From contig JAMFST010000612.1 in the NCBI GenBank assembly GCA_026225435.1, positions 1 to 12,947 of the forward strand: 12,947 nt of DNA, given 5' to 3'. How positions within the stretch are numbered: position 1 is the stretch's first letter; each line of letters starts with the position of its first letter. The position numbers and the translations under genes were made by a program. Shown in pieces: positions 1 through 5,911 of the stretch. Below the pieces are notes generated by a model. The model made no database searches. It was not told where the DNA came from and saw only the letters and a list, made by a program, of their open reading frames with translations. Source of the stretch: Labilithrix luteola. Lineage in GTDB: Bacteria > Myxococcota_A > Polyangia > Polyangiales > Polyangiaceae.

Positions 1-985
1 AGTCGACGTCGTGGTGCGCCTCGGCCGCCGTCTCGCCGCGGTTGGTGCGCCCCGGGTAGCCGGTGATCATGACGAAGTCGCTCGGCTTCATCCCCGCGGT
101 CGACACCTGGATCCAGTGCTGCGGGTGGTAAGGCACGTTGTCCGGCGAGTACTCCGCCGGCTTGCCATCCTTGCCCACGTAGGCACGGAAGTACGACCAG
201 TCGCCGGTGTGGCGCGGCCAGTTCCAGTTGTCGACCTCACCGCCGTAGTCGCCGACCGAGCGCGCCGGCACGTACACCAGGCGCACGTCCTTGATCTCGA
301 GCATTTCGATCAGCTGGTAGAGCCCTCCGCGAAAGAAGCTCGACACCTGGCAGCGGATCCACGGGCGGTCCTTTTCGCAGGCGGCGAGGAGCTGCTTCTC
401 GCGCTTCTCCGACTCGTCCTTGCGGGCGATCGGATCCTTCACGGCGTCGAGCCCGTCGCGCAGCTCGTGGGTCACGTCCTTGTAGGACTGGACCACCATC
501 ACGCGCTGCGCCGGACCGGCGGAAGGCTCGTCGGCCTGGGTCTTCGCCAGGAACCCGTCCTCGACGAGGTTCTTCTCGCGCGTGGAGTTGAGCTGCAAGG
601 CCCCCTGCACGCAGTGGTGATTGGTGACGATGAGCCCCTCGGGGGAGACGATGGAGGCTGTACAGCCGCCGAGCCAGACCACGCTCGCCAGCGGATCGGA
701 GAGAGGGTTGGCCAGCGCCTTGGCGTCGAGCGCCACGCCCATCTTGCGGAAATTTTCCTGATGCTCCGGCAGCATCATCTGCGACGGCATCCACATGCCG
801 CCGGGGTCCTGGTACGTCTTGCGGAAGTCGAGCGCGTGGTCGGCTGCGGGCTGCGCGGAGGTGGGCGTGAGGCGCGCCGTGTCCCCAGGGTTCTCCGGCG
901 GCGGCGCAGTGCCGTTTCCGCACGCGCTGGCCGAGAGGAGAAGAGGGGTCGCCGCCAAGGCCGCCAGGAGTGCTGTCGTCTTCAT
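1..985 (-). CDS. S46 family dipeptidyl-peptidase, N-terminal part (cut by window edge)
   Basis: Exported serine peptidase of family S46 (DPP7/DPP11 type), which removes dipeptides from peptide N-termini in the periplasm or at the cell surface. The ATG lies at 985-983 and 328 residues are visible. Residues 1-22 form a signal peptide with a cysteine at 22 (SASAC), so it is probably a lipoprotein, although the lipobox is atypical. Family blocks follow in order: GGMWMPSQM (62-70), GGCTASIVSPEGLIVTNHHC (106-125) and YGGEVDNWNWPRHTGDW (247-263). The TNHHC histidine (123/124) and Asp262 sit where the family has catalytic His and Asp. The nucleophile serine lies in the missing C-terminal half; full-length members have roughly 700 residues. 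No clear Shine-Dalgarno precedes the ATG. It is transcribed away from the peptide locus, so a functional link is possible but not shown. The family call is firm; substrate specificity cannot be read from this part. Confidence 0.9.
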   Translation of the reverse strand, partial: MKTTALLAALAATPLLLSASACGNGTAPPPENPGDTARLTPTSAQPAADHALDFRKTYQDPGGMWMPSQMMLPEHQENFRKMGVALDAKALANPLSDPLASVVWLGGCTASIVSPEGLIVTNHHCVQGALQLNSTREKNLVEDGFLAKTQADEPSAGPAQRVMVVQSYKDVTHELRDGLDAVKDPIARKDESEKREKQLLAACEKDRPWIRCQVSSFFRGGLYQLIEMLEIKDVRLVYVPARSVGDYGGEVDNWNWPRHTGDWSYFRAYVGKDGKPAEYSPDNVPYHPQHWIQVSTAGMKPSDFVMITGYPGRTNRGETAAEAHHDVD

Positions 986-1180
986 GGGGGCGGGTCTAGC
1001 ACCGATCAAGGACAGCCGGTGGGTGGCTCGCCCCACCGCCCGCGTCGCCAGCGAACGGTGATCAAGTGGTCAATTCATCGTTTGACAAATTCTACATTAA
1101 TACATGCGGCAAGAGGCCGGAGTGAACACGAGGGCGAGACTGTTCTGTTGGACGATCTGGTGACTCGATGCGCCAGTGGC

Positions 1181-1194
1181 GTTGTGATCACGAC
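1181..1194. promoter_or_regulatory. Palindromic operator-like site
   Basis: GTTGTGATCACGAC is a 14-base near-palindrome with a perfect 8-base core, GTGATCAC. It lies about 50 bases upstream of the candidate -10 element. A related GTGATCA half-site occurs at 1058-1064. The position suits a dimeric regulator, but no regulator gene is visible in the window and a chance palindrome is possible. Confidence 0.3.
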
Positions 1195-1244
1195 ATTTTA
1201 CCTCGTGATTTTCGCCAGAAGCGAACAGTTGAGCCTAATTTTTC

Positions 1245-1253
1245 TGTTATTAT
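1245..1253 (+). promoter_or_regulatory. Candidate extended -10 promoter for the micro-peptide operon
   Basis: TGTTATTAT fits the extended -10 pattern TGnTATTAT, five of six matches to TATAAT. The best -35-like hexamer, TTGAGC at 1229-1234, is only 13 bases away, so an extended -10 mode is more likely than a standard pair. Transcription would start near 1260, giving a leader of about 120 bases before the first micro-gene. Weak evidence; placed by eye. Confidence 0.3.
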
Positions 1254-1364
1254 TTAGAAAACCAAATCGAAAGACATTTAAAAATGGTTTGCCACGACCA
1301 TCTCTCTACGATTGCATCTCGACACGCCATGCAGCTGATGGCGCCTTTCACCGAAACAAACGGG

Positions 1365-1372
1365 AAGGAGGT
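1365..1372 (+). promoter_or_regulatory. Near-perfect Shine-Dalgarno of micro-peptide A
   Basis: AAGGAGGT, a full-length match to the 16S anti-Shine-Dalgarno, with 7 nt to the ATG at 1380. Other genes in the window have much weaker sites. Confidence 0.85.
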
Positions 1373-1379
1373 TGCTCAG

Positions 1380-1421
1380 ATGAAGATCAAGGTCAAGGTT
1401 CGCGGCGGCAAGTCTCGCTGA
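1380..1421 (+). CDS. Micro-peptide A (13 residues), putative exported precursor
   Basis: Encodes MKIKVKVRGGKSR, ending at TGA 1419-1421. I do not recognise a family. Residues 2-8 alternate basic and beta-branched hydrophobic side chains, as in an amphipathic strand, followed by Gly-Gly and then KSR. A Gly-Gly pair is the usual cleavage site of C39 peptidases, and a C39 transporter lies downstream, so cleavage to leave KSR is conceivable. It is the first of three paralogous micro-genes with the same Shine-Dalgarno spacing. The frame is also open upstream, with ATGs at 1284 and 1329, which would give 45- or 30-residue forms. The strong ribosome-binding site, and the fact that paralogue C cannot be extended, favour the 13-residue start. 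A regulatory leader peptide is the main alternative. Confidence 0.75.
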   Translation: MKIKVKVRGGKSR

Positions 1422-1515
1422 ATCAAACGGGCGGTGGCCGTGAGAGACCCGCGTCTCGTTCGACCAGCGCCTGCTTCCAGTGAGCGAGGCGATTCTCGGC
1501 GAAGTCCAGGCGATC

Positions 1516-1533
1516 CCGCGGCAAAACCCGCGG
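1516..1533 (+). repeat. Small G+C hairpin in the A-B spacer
   Basis: Two copies of CCGCGG (1516-1521 and 1528-1533) flank the loop CAAAAC, so the RNA can fold into a 6-bp all-G/C stem. There is no adjacent U-tract, so it is not a clear terminator. The 190-base spacer between A and B shows no other gene I can support. Confidence 0.3.
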
Positions 1534-1597
1534 CGCTCGAAGGGGTTTCTCTGCGCGCCGTCCCCGCTCCACCGACCACGACCAGGCAGAAAAAGGG

Positions 1598-1604
1598 AGG
1601 AGGT
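1598..1604 (+). promoter_or_regulatory. Strong Shine-Dalgarno of micro-peptide B
   Basis: AGGAGGT, within GGGAGGAGGTTATTCAC, ends 7 nt before the ATG at 1612, the same spacing as in A and C. The preceding 15 or so bases resemble those before C. Confidence 0.85.
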
Positions 1605-1611
1605 TATTCAC

Positions 1612-1659
1612 ATGAAGATCAAAGTTAAGGTTCGCGCCGGCAAGGGCCGAGGCGTTTGA
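1612..1659 (+). CDS. Micro-peptide B (15 residues), putative exported precursor
   Basis: Encodes MKIKVKVRAGKGRGV, ending at TGA 1657-1659. Residues 1-8 equal those of A and C, although codons 4 (AAA vs AAG in A) and 5 (GTT vs GTC) differ synonymously. This is a sign that the peptide itself is maintained. The Gly-Gly of A is replaced by Ala-Gly. If trimmed after Ala-Gly the product would be KGRGV, which extends two residues past the shared K-x-R. A terminator-like hairpin follows eight bases after the stop. Function unknown; an exported tiny peptide or a regulatory leader are both compatible. Confidence 0.75.
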   Translation: MKIKVKVRAGKGRGV

Positions 1660-1666
1660 AGAGAGC

Positions 1667-1708
1667 GAGCGCGCGCAGACTCGATGGGTCCTCGCGCGCT
1701 CCGTTTTT
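1667..1708 (+). terminator. Terminator-like hairpin after micro-peptide B
   Basis: GAGCGCGCG (1667-1675) pairs perfectly with CGCGCGCTC (1693-1701), with a smaller GAC/GTC stem possible inside the 17-base loop. TTTTT follows at 1704-1708. This is the classic layout of a factor-independent terminator. Lying inside the gene set, it probably works as a partial terminator that makes the upstream micro-genes more abundant than the export genes. Confidence 0.65.
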
Positions 1709-1742
1709 CGCCCGAACGTGATTTCCACCTGGCAGCAAAGGG

Positions 1743-1750
1743 AAGGAGGT
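1743..1750 (+). promoter_or_regulatory. Near-perfect Shine-Dalgarno of micro-peptide C
   Basis: AAGGAGGT with 7 nt to the ATG at 1758. A TGA in the same frame at 1719-1721, with no ATG, GTG or TTG codon between, makes 1758 the only possible start for this peptide. Confidence 0.85.
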
Positions 1751-1757
1751 TATCCCC

Positions 1758-1805
1758 ATGAAGATCAAAGTTAAGGTCCGCGCAGGCGCCGGCAAGACCC
1801 GCTGA
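1758..1805 (+). CDS. Micro-peptide C (15 residues), putative exported precursor
   Basis: Encodes MKIKVKVRAGAGKTR, ending at TGA 1803-1805. It matches A apart from an inserted Ala-Gly, Ala for Gly and Thr for Ser, giving a shared plan MKIKVKVR-[A/G]G-K-[S/T/G]-R. An in-frame stop 37 bases upstream rules out a longer N-terminus, so at least this member is a true 15-residue product. This supports the short reading of A and B. A stable hairpin follows within ten bases and the adaptor gene of the export machine starts about 100 bases later. Cleavage after Ala-Gly would release KTR. No known family recognised; function inferred only from context. Confidence 0.78.
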   Translation: MKIKVKVRAGAGKTR

Positions 1806-1813
1806 AGTCGGGC

Positions 1814-1858
1814 GACGGTCGCGCGAAGAGTTACCCCTTCGCGCGGTCGTCCCTGTTT
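1814..1858 (+). terminator. Attenuator-like hairpin between micro-genes and export operon
   Basis: A 15-bp RNA stem is formed by 1814-1828 and 1837-1851, with two G-U wobbles and an 8-base loop. The tail CCTGTTTAAT is only weakly U-rich. It lies between peptide C and the adaptor gene. Partial termination here would set a high ratio of peptide to transporter, a common arrangement in bacteriocin operons. It could instead act as an mRNA-stabilising 3' stem. Confidence 0.55.
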
Positions 1859-1878
1859 AATAGTTCAATATGTCAATT

Positions 1879-1894
1879 GTTTAATTTGTTAAAC
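1879..1894. promoter_or_regulatory. GTTTAA/TTAAAC inverted repeat before the adaptor gene
   Basis: GTTTAA and TTAAAC flank a TTTG centre, giving a perfect 6-base inverted repeat in a short A+T-rich stretch (about 1855-1893). It ends 3 bases before the GAGG ribosome-binding site at 1897-1900. It could be an operator, or part of a second promoter for the export genes. Too little is visible to choose. Confidence 0.3.
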
Positions 1895-1907
1895 ACGAGG
1901 TAACTCG

Positions 1908-3143
1908 ATGGCGTACCCATTCCAGCGGACGCTCCGTTCGTTGAACGGGTACGAGTCCGGTACCCGGGCCTCCCTGGTTCTCCTGGGCGCGATCGCGCTC
2001 GGAGGGCTGACGACGTGGACGGTCGCCGCGCGCATCCCCGTGTTGAAGGTGAGCACCGAGGGGCGCATCGAGCCGCACAACGCGGTGCACCGCATCGAGC
2101 CGCCGGAAGCGGGGATGGTGGTGACCTCGCTGCTCGAGCTCGATAAGCAAGTGAACGAGGGTGACCTCCTCATCGAGTTCGATACTCGCGAGGAGCGTTT
2201 GCAGCTCAGCCAGAGCGAGGCGACCTCGGCAGCGTTGACGCAGGATCTCGCGGTGCTCGAAGATCAGCTTGCCAACAAGCAGGAAGAGGTCGGTGCCAGC
2301 GGGCGCGTGGACGAGGCCTCGCTACGCGAGGCAAACGCGAAGGACCAGGAGCTCAGGCCCCGTCGCCTTCTCGCCGAGCAGCGTCAGGAGCTGACGCAGA
2401 AGAGCCCGGTCGGCGCGCTCTCGGACCTCGAGAAGCTCGAGCGCCGCACCGAGGCCGAGGAGCTCTCGCACGCCAGCGAGACGCAGACGCTCGGCATCGT
2501 TCGCCTCCAGCGGGAGCAGGTCGTCAGGCGAGAAGGGCTCACCGCGCAGCTCCTCGGCTTGCGCCGTGAGCGGCTCAAGATCGAAGGCCAGCTCGAGGAG
2601 CTGAAGGTGACGATCGAGCGGCTACACTACCTCATCGAGAAGAAGCACGTGCGCGCGGCCGCCTCGGGCCGGCTCGTCGACGTGGTCGAGCTGGCTGCGG
2701 GGGATTACATCACCCAGGGGCAGAGGCTGGGGACGATCCTCGCCAACGGGACCTCGCATATCCGCGTGCGCGCGCGCTTCCCCAAGGAGACGGTCGGCAT
2801 CGTGCGCCCGGGGCAGACGGCGCAGCTGAAGCTGGATAGCTACCCCTGGAGCGTCTACGGCACCGTGCGCGCGCAGGTGAGCAGCGTGGGGACCGAGCCA
2901 GGCATCGTGGCCACTCCGGAGTCCGTGCCGGGGACCGTGCGGGTCGAGCTCGAGCTGGAGCAACCGGCCGACCCGCGCATCCGTCTGCAACACGGGTTGA
3001 CGACCACCGTGGAGATCGAGGTCGCGCGGGTCTCGCCCGTCACCTTGTTGAAGCGCGCCATCGGCGAGTGGAGCTATGCCGACCCGGACCCGACGGACGC
3101 CCCGACCAAGGAAGCTCCCGTCGCGCAGGGCGAGGCGCACTAG
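1908..3143 (+). CDS. HlyD-family periplasmic adaptor (membrane fusion protein)
   Basis: 411 residues, in the usual size range for the family. It links an inner-membrane ABC exporter to an outer-membrane channel. A short cytoplasmic N-terminus is followed by one membrane segment (about 22-41), then a first lipoyl half (about 49-93, with ...NEGDLLIEFDT). A long charged alpha-helical hairpin follows (about 95-235, rich in Glu, Leu, Arg and Gln), then the second lipoyl half (about 248-280, ASGRLVDVVELAAGDYITQGQ) and a beta-barrel region. GAGG at 1897-1900, 7 nt upstream, supports this ATG. The stop is 8 bases before the C39 transporter start, indicating co-transcription. In NHLM/NHLP-type bacteriocin loci a similar adaptor sits beside a C39 ABC protein and a second ABC protein, as here. 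The general role is firm; the substrate is inferred. Confidence 0.92.
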   Translation: MAYPFQRTLRSLNGYESGTRASLVLLGAIALGGLTTWTVAARIPVLKVSTEGRIEPHNAVHRIEPPEAGMVVTSLLELDKQVNEGDLLIEFDTREERLQLSQSEATSAALTQDLAVLEDQLANKQEEVGASGRVDEASLREANAKDQELRPRRLLAEQRQELTQKSPVGALSDLEKLERRTEAEELSHASETQTLGIVRLQREQVVRREGLTAQLLGLRRERLKIEGQLEELKVTIERLHYLIEKKHVRAAASGRLVDVVELAAGDYITQGQRLGTILANGTSHIRVRARFPKETVGIVRPGQTAQLKLDSYPWSVYGTVRAQVSSVGTEPGIVATPESVPGTVRVELELEQPADPRIRLQHGLTTTVEIEVARVSPVTLLKRAIGEWSYADPDPTDAPTKEAPVAQGEAH

Positions 3144-3151
3144 AGGCGGCC

Positions 3152-5911
3152 ATGAGCGTGCTCCGTCGACGGCGTCGCATCATCCCCGAGGTCATCCAGA
3201 CGTCTGGCACCGACTGCGGGCCTGCGTGCATGAAGAGCGCGCTGGCCGGCATGGGCATGGCGCTCAACTATCGCGCCCTGCGCGAGGCCTGCCAGACCGA
3301 CGTGAGCGGTAGCTCCATCGAGACGATGGAGGAGGTCTCGCGGCAGATCGGGCTCGACGCCGAGCAGATCATGCTGCCGATGGATCACGTCTTCCTCGAG
3401 GAGGCGCGCGCTCTGCCGGCGATCATCGTCACTCTCACGCCTGGCGGTCGCACGCACTACGTCGTGCTGTGGAGCCGCGTCGGCCCGTTCGTCCAGGTGA
3501 TGGACCCGGCGACGGGGCGGCACTGGACGACGATCCGTTCGCTCACGAGCCGTCTCTACGGTCACACCACGCCGGCTCCCTCCGCGATGTGGCGCGAGTG
3601 GGCCGGTACGCCCGAGGCCAAGGCCGCGCTCGATCGTCGTCTGCGCGATCTCGGCGCCGCCAACGCCGCGAGCCTCCTCGAGGAGGCGCTCGCGGATCCC
3701 GGTCATGGCTCCCTGGCGGCGCTCGACGCGGCGACGCGAGCCGTCGCTGCGGTCGTCCGTGCGGGCGCGGTACGTCGGGGGCCGACGGCGGGCAGCCTCG
3801 TCGCCTCGATGGTGGCGCAGGCGCTCGCGGGAAAGGTGGCCATTCCCGACATCTATTGGTCGGTGCGACCGAATCCCGACGCCTCGGCCGATGCCGAGGG
3901 CAAGACGGCGGGCGCGGACGACGAGCTCCTCCTGACCGGCGCCGTGCTCCTGTGCCTGCGTGGCTGGCGGGACGAGGCGCCGGCGGGTGCGGAGATGGCG
4001 GAGGCGTTGCCTGTCTCCGCGGAGCTGGCGACGGCTCTCCTCGCCTCGCAGGTCAGCCCGCGTCGCACGCTGCTCGGTTTGCTGGCGGAGGACCCCACCA
4101 GCATCCCCGTCCTCCTCGCCGTCGGGCTGGTGCTCGCCACGGGCGGGCGCATCCTCCAGGCGCTGATGCTCCGCGCCGTGCTCGATCTCGGGCGCGATCT
4201 GGGCACGGTGAAGCAGCGCGCCACCGGGATGCTCGTCCTCGCGCTCGTGGCCCTGGTTCTCCTCCTGCTCCAGCTCCCCATCTCCCTCGGGCTGCTCGGG
4301 CTCGGGCGGCGCCTCGAGGTGCGCCTGCGCAAGGCGTACTTCGAGAAGCTGCCCAGGACCGAGGATCGGTACTTCCAGAGCCGCCTCGCCTCCGACATGG
4401 CGTCGCGCTGTCACGCCATCCAGTCGATGCGCACCTTGCCCGGCCTGGTCGCCCAGGCGATCACCATCTCCCTCGAGGTGCTGGCGACGACCGCCGCGCT
4501 CGTGTGGGTGGCGCCGGCGGAGTGGACGATCAGCGTGGCGCTCGCCTCGGTCACGCTGATCGTGCCCCTGGTGGCGCAGGTCTTCTTCTTCGAGCCCGAC
4601 ATGCGCATCCAGACGCACGCCGGCGCGCTCAGTGGCTTCATCCTTGACGCGCTCCTCGGTCTCACCCCCATCCGCATCCACGGCGCCGAGCGCTCGCTGC
4701 GTCGCGGGCAGGAGTCGCTGCTCGTCGAGTGGACCAAGGCGCGCTTCGCCTTGCAGTCGCTCTCCGTCGGCTTCGAGGGCGCGCTCACCACCGTGAGCTA
4801 CGGGCTGGTCGTCTGGTTGATCTTCGCCTACCTGCGCACGAGCACCAACGCTTCGCTGGTGCTCCTCCTGGTGTTCTGGGCGCTGCGTTTCCCAACGCTC
4901 GGGCAGCGTCTCCTGGTGGTGACCCGCGGGCTCCCCAGCGTCATGAACCGCGTGCGTCGCCTCCTCGAGATGATCGGGAACGTGGAGCCGAGGCCAGAGT
5001 CCGTCGATCTCGAGGACGGGGACGAGGGGGCGGTGAAGGCAGCTTCCTCGCCGCTGGTCGTGCCTCGCGCGTCCGGTACCACCGGGACCACCCGCGCCAC
5101 CGGCGTCGCCATCGATCTGCAGCGCGTGCGGATCAAGGGGGGCGGTCACGTGCTCCTCGACAGGGTGTCGCTGAGCTTCGCCCCGGGGGAGCACGTCGCC
5201 ATCGTCGGTCCGTCGGGCGCGGGAAAATCCACGCTGGTGGGGCTGCTCCTCGGGTGGCTCCGTCCGTCGAAGGGGGAGATTCGCATCGACGGTGAGGTGC
5301 TCGACCAGGAGGCCGTCGAGAAGCTTCGCCGCGTCACCGCCTGGGTGGACCCGTCGATCAACCTGTGGAACCAGAGCCTGCTCGACAATCTCCGGTACGG
5401 GAACGACTCGTCGCACGCCTGGTCCCTGGACGAGGCGCTCAAGGGGGCGGACATGCTCGACATCCTCGAGGCGCTCCCCGAGGGGCTGCAGACGTCTCTC
5501 GGCGAGAGCGGCGGCCTCGTCTCCGGAGGGCAGGGGCAGCGCGTGCGTCTGGCGCGGGCGATGCTGCGCTCCAACGTCCGCCTGGCGATCCTCGACGAGC
5601 CGTTTCGCGGTCTGGACCGCGAGCGGCGCGCGCGTCTCCTCCAGGAGTCGCGCCGGCTGTGGGCCGACGTGACGTTGCTCTGTGTGACCCACGACGTGGT
5701 GCAGACGCAGGAGTTCGACCGCGTGCTGGTGGTCGAGGACGGACGGATCGTCGAGAACGCACCGCCCGCCGAGCTGCTGGCGAATCAGAGCTCGCGGTAC
5801 GCCGAGCTGGTGCGGGCCGATCAGGACAATCACACCACGCTGTGGCGCGGTAACAGCTGGCGTCACTGGTGGCTCTCCGACGGTCAACTGCGGGAGAAAC
5901 CGGCGGCATGA
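3152..5911 (+). CDS. Peptidase-containing ABC transporter (active C39 domain + TMD + NBD)
   Basis: 919 residues. It cuts leader peptides at double-glycine-type sites and exports the product with ATP. The C39 domain (about 10-125) has an apparently complete active site: Gln16, Cys22 in TDCGPAC, His102 in THYVVLW and Asp118 in VMDPATG. An unusual helical, Ala-rich linker of about 180 residues (135-315) precedes the membrane domain (about 318-640). The ATPase domain has Walker A GPSGAGKST (686-694), signature VSGGQ (790-794), Walker B LAILDEP with Glu816, and His847. The Q-loop position carries Asp733 instead of Gln. I chose ATG 3152, with AGAGG 5 nt upstream and the Arg-rich MSVLRRRRR start, over an in-frame ATG at 3068 buried in the adaptor gene. 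It overlaps the next ABC gene by 4 nt (ATGA), so they probably form a heterodimer. Confidence 0.93.
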   Translation: MSVLRRRRRIIPEVIQTSGTDCGPACMKSALAGMGMALNYRALREACQTDVSGSSIETMEEVSRQIGLDAEQIMLPMDHVFLEEARALPAIIVTLTPGGRTHYVVLWSRVGPFVQVMDPATGRHWTTIRSLTSRLYGHTTPAPSAMWREWAGTPEAKAALDRRLRDLGAANAASLLEEALADPGHGSLAALDAATRAVAAVVRAGAVRRGPTAGSLVASMVAQALAGKVAIPDIYWSVRPNPDASADAEGKTAGADDELLLTGAVLLCLRGWRDEAPAGAEMAEALPVSAELATALLASQVSPRRTLLGLLAEDPTSIPVLLAVGLVLATGGRILQALMLRAVLDLGRDLGTVKQRATGMLVLALVALVLLLLQLPISLGLLGLGRRLEVRLRKAYFEKLPRTEDRYFQSRLASDMASRCHAIQSMRTLPGLVAQAITISLEVLATTAALVWVAPAEWTISVALASVTLIVPLVAQVFFFEPDMRIQTHAGALSGFILDALLGLTPIRIHGAERSLRRGQESLLVEWTKARFALQSLSVGFEGALTTVSYGLVVWLIFAYLRTSTNASLVLLLVFWALRFPTLGQRLLVVTRGLPSVMNRVRRLLEMIGNVEPRPESVDLEDGDEGAVKAASSPLVVPRASGTTGTTRATGVAIDLQRVRIKGGGHVLLDRVSLSFAPGEHVAIVGPSGAGKSTLVGLLLGWLRPSKGEIRIDGEVLDQEAVEKLRRVTAWVDPSINLWNQSLLDNLRYGNDSSHAWSLDEALKGADMLDILEALPEGLQTSLGESGGLVSGGQGQRVRLARAMLRSNVRLAILDEPFRGLDRERRARLLQESRRLWADVTLLCVTHDVVQTQEFDRVLVVEDGRIVENAPPAELLANQSSRYAELVRADQDNHTTLWRGNSWRHWWLSDGQLREKPAA

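Larger units (their letters stand above)
986..1379. promoter_or_regulatory. Divergent A+T-rich control region
   Basis: About 394 bases separate the peptidase start from the first micro-gene. From about 1070 to 1330 the sequence is clearly richer in A+T than anything else in the window except the short stretch before the hlyD-like gene. It holds a GTCAA/TTGAC inverted repeat (1069-1073 and 1082-1086), a palindrome around GTGATCAC (1181-1194), a TTCGC/GCGAA inverted repeat (1211-1215 and 1221-1225) and an extended -10-like element (1245-1253). I see no convincing independent gene. One open frame (1284-1421) runs in phase into the first micro-gene. The composition suits a control region for two divergent transcription units. 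Confidence 0.6.

Noticed and set aside
1082..1087. Perfect TTGACA -35 hexamer
   Set aside because: At 16-18 bases downstream the sequence is G+C-rich (around 1104-1110) with no -10-like hexamer, so I do not call a promoter on it.
1104..1163. 19-codon ORF starting at ATG 1104
   Set aside because: No Shine-Dalgarno sequence upstream and no resemblance to the MKIKVKVR peptides. It is most likely a chance frame.
1444..1457. GAGAC/GTCTC hairpin after micro-peptide A
   Set aside because: Only a 5-bp stem with no T-tract, common by chance in such sequence, so not called a terminator.
11..1483. Plus-strand open frame of 490 codons across the peptidase gene and the intergenic region
   Set aside because: It is antisense to a clear S46 peptidase and continues through the A+T-rich control region and over the first micro-gene without any domain.
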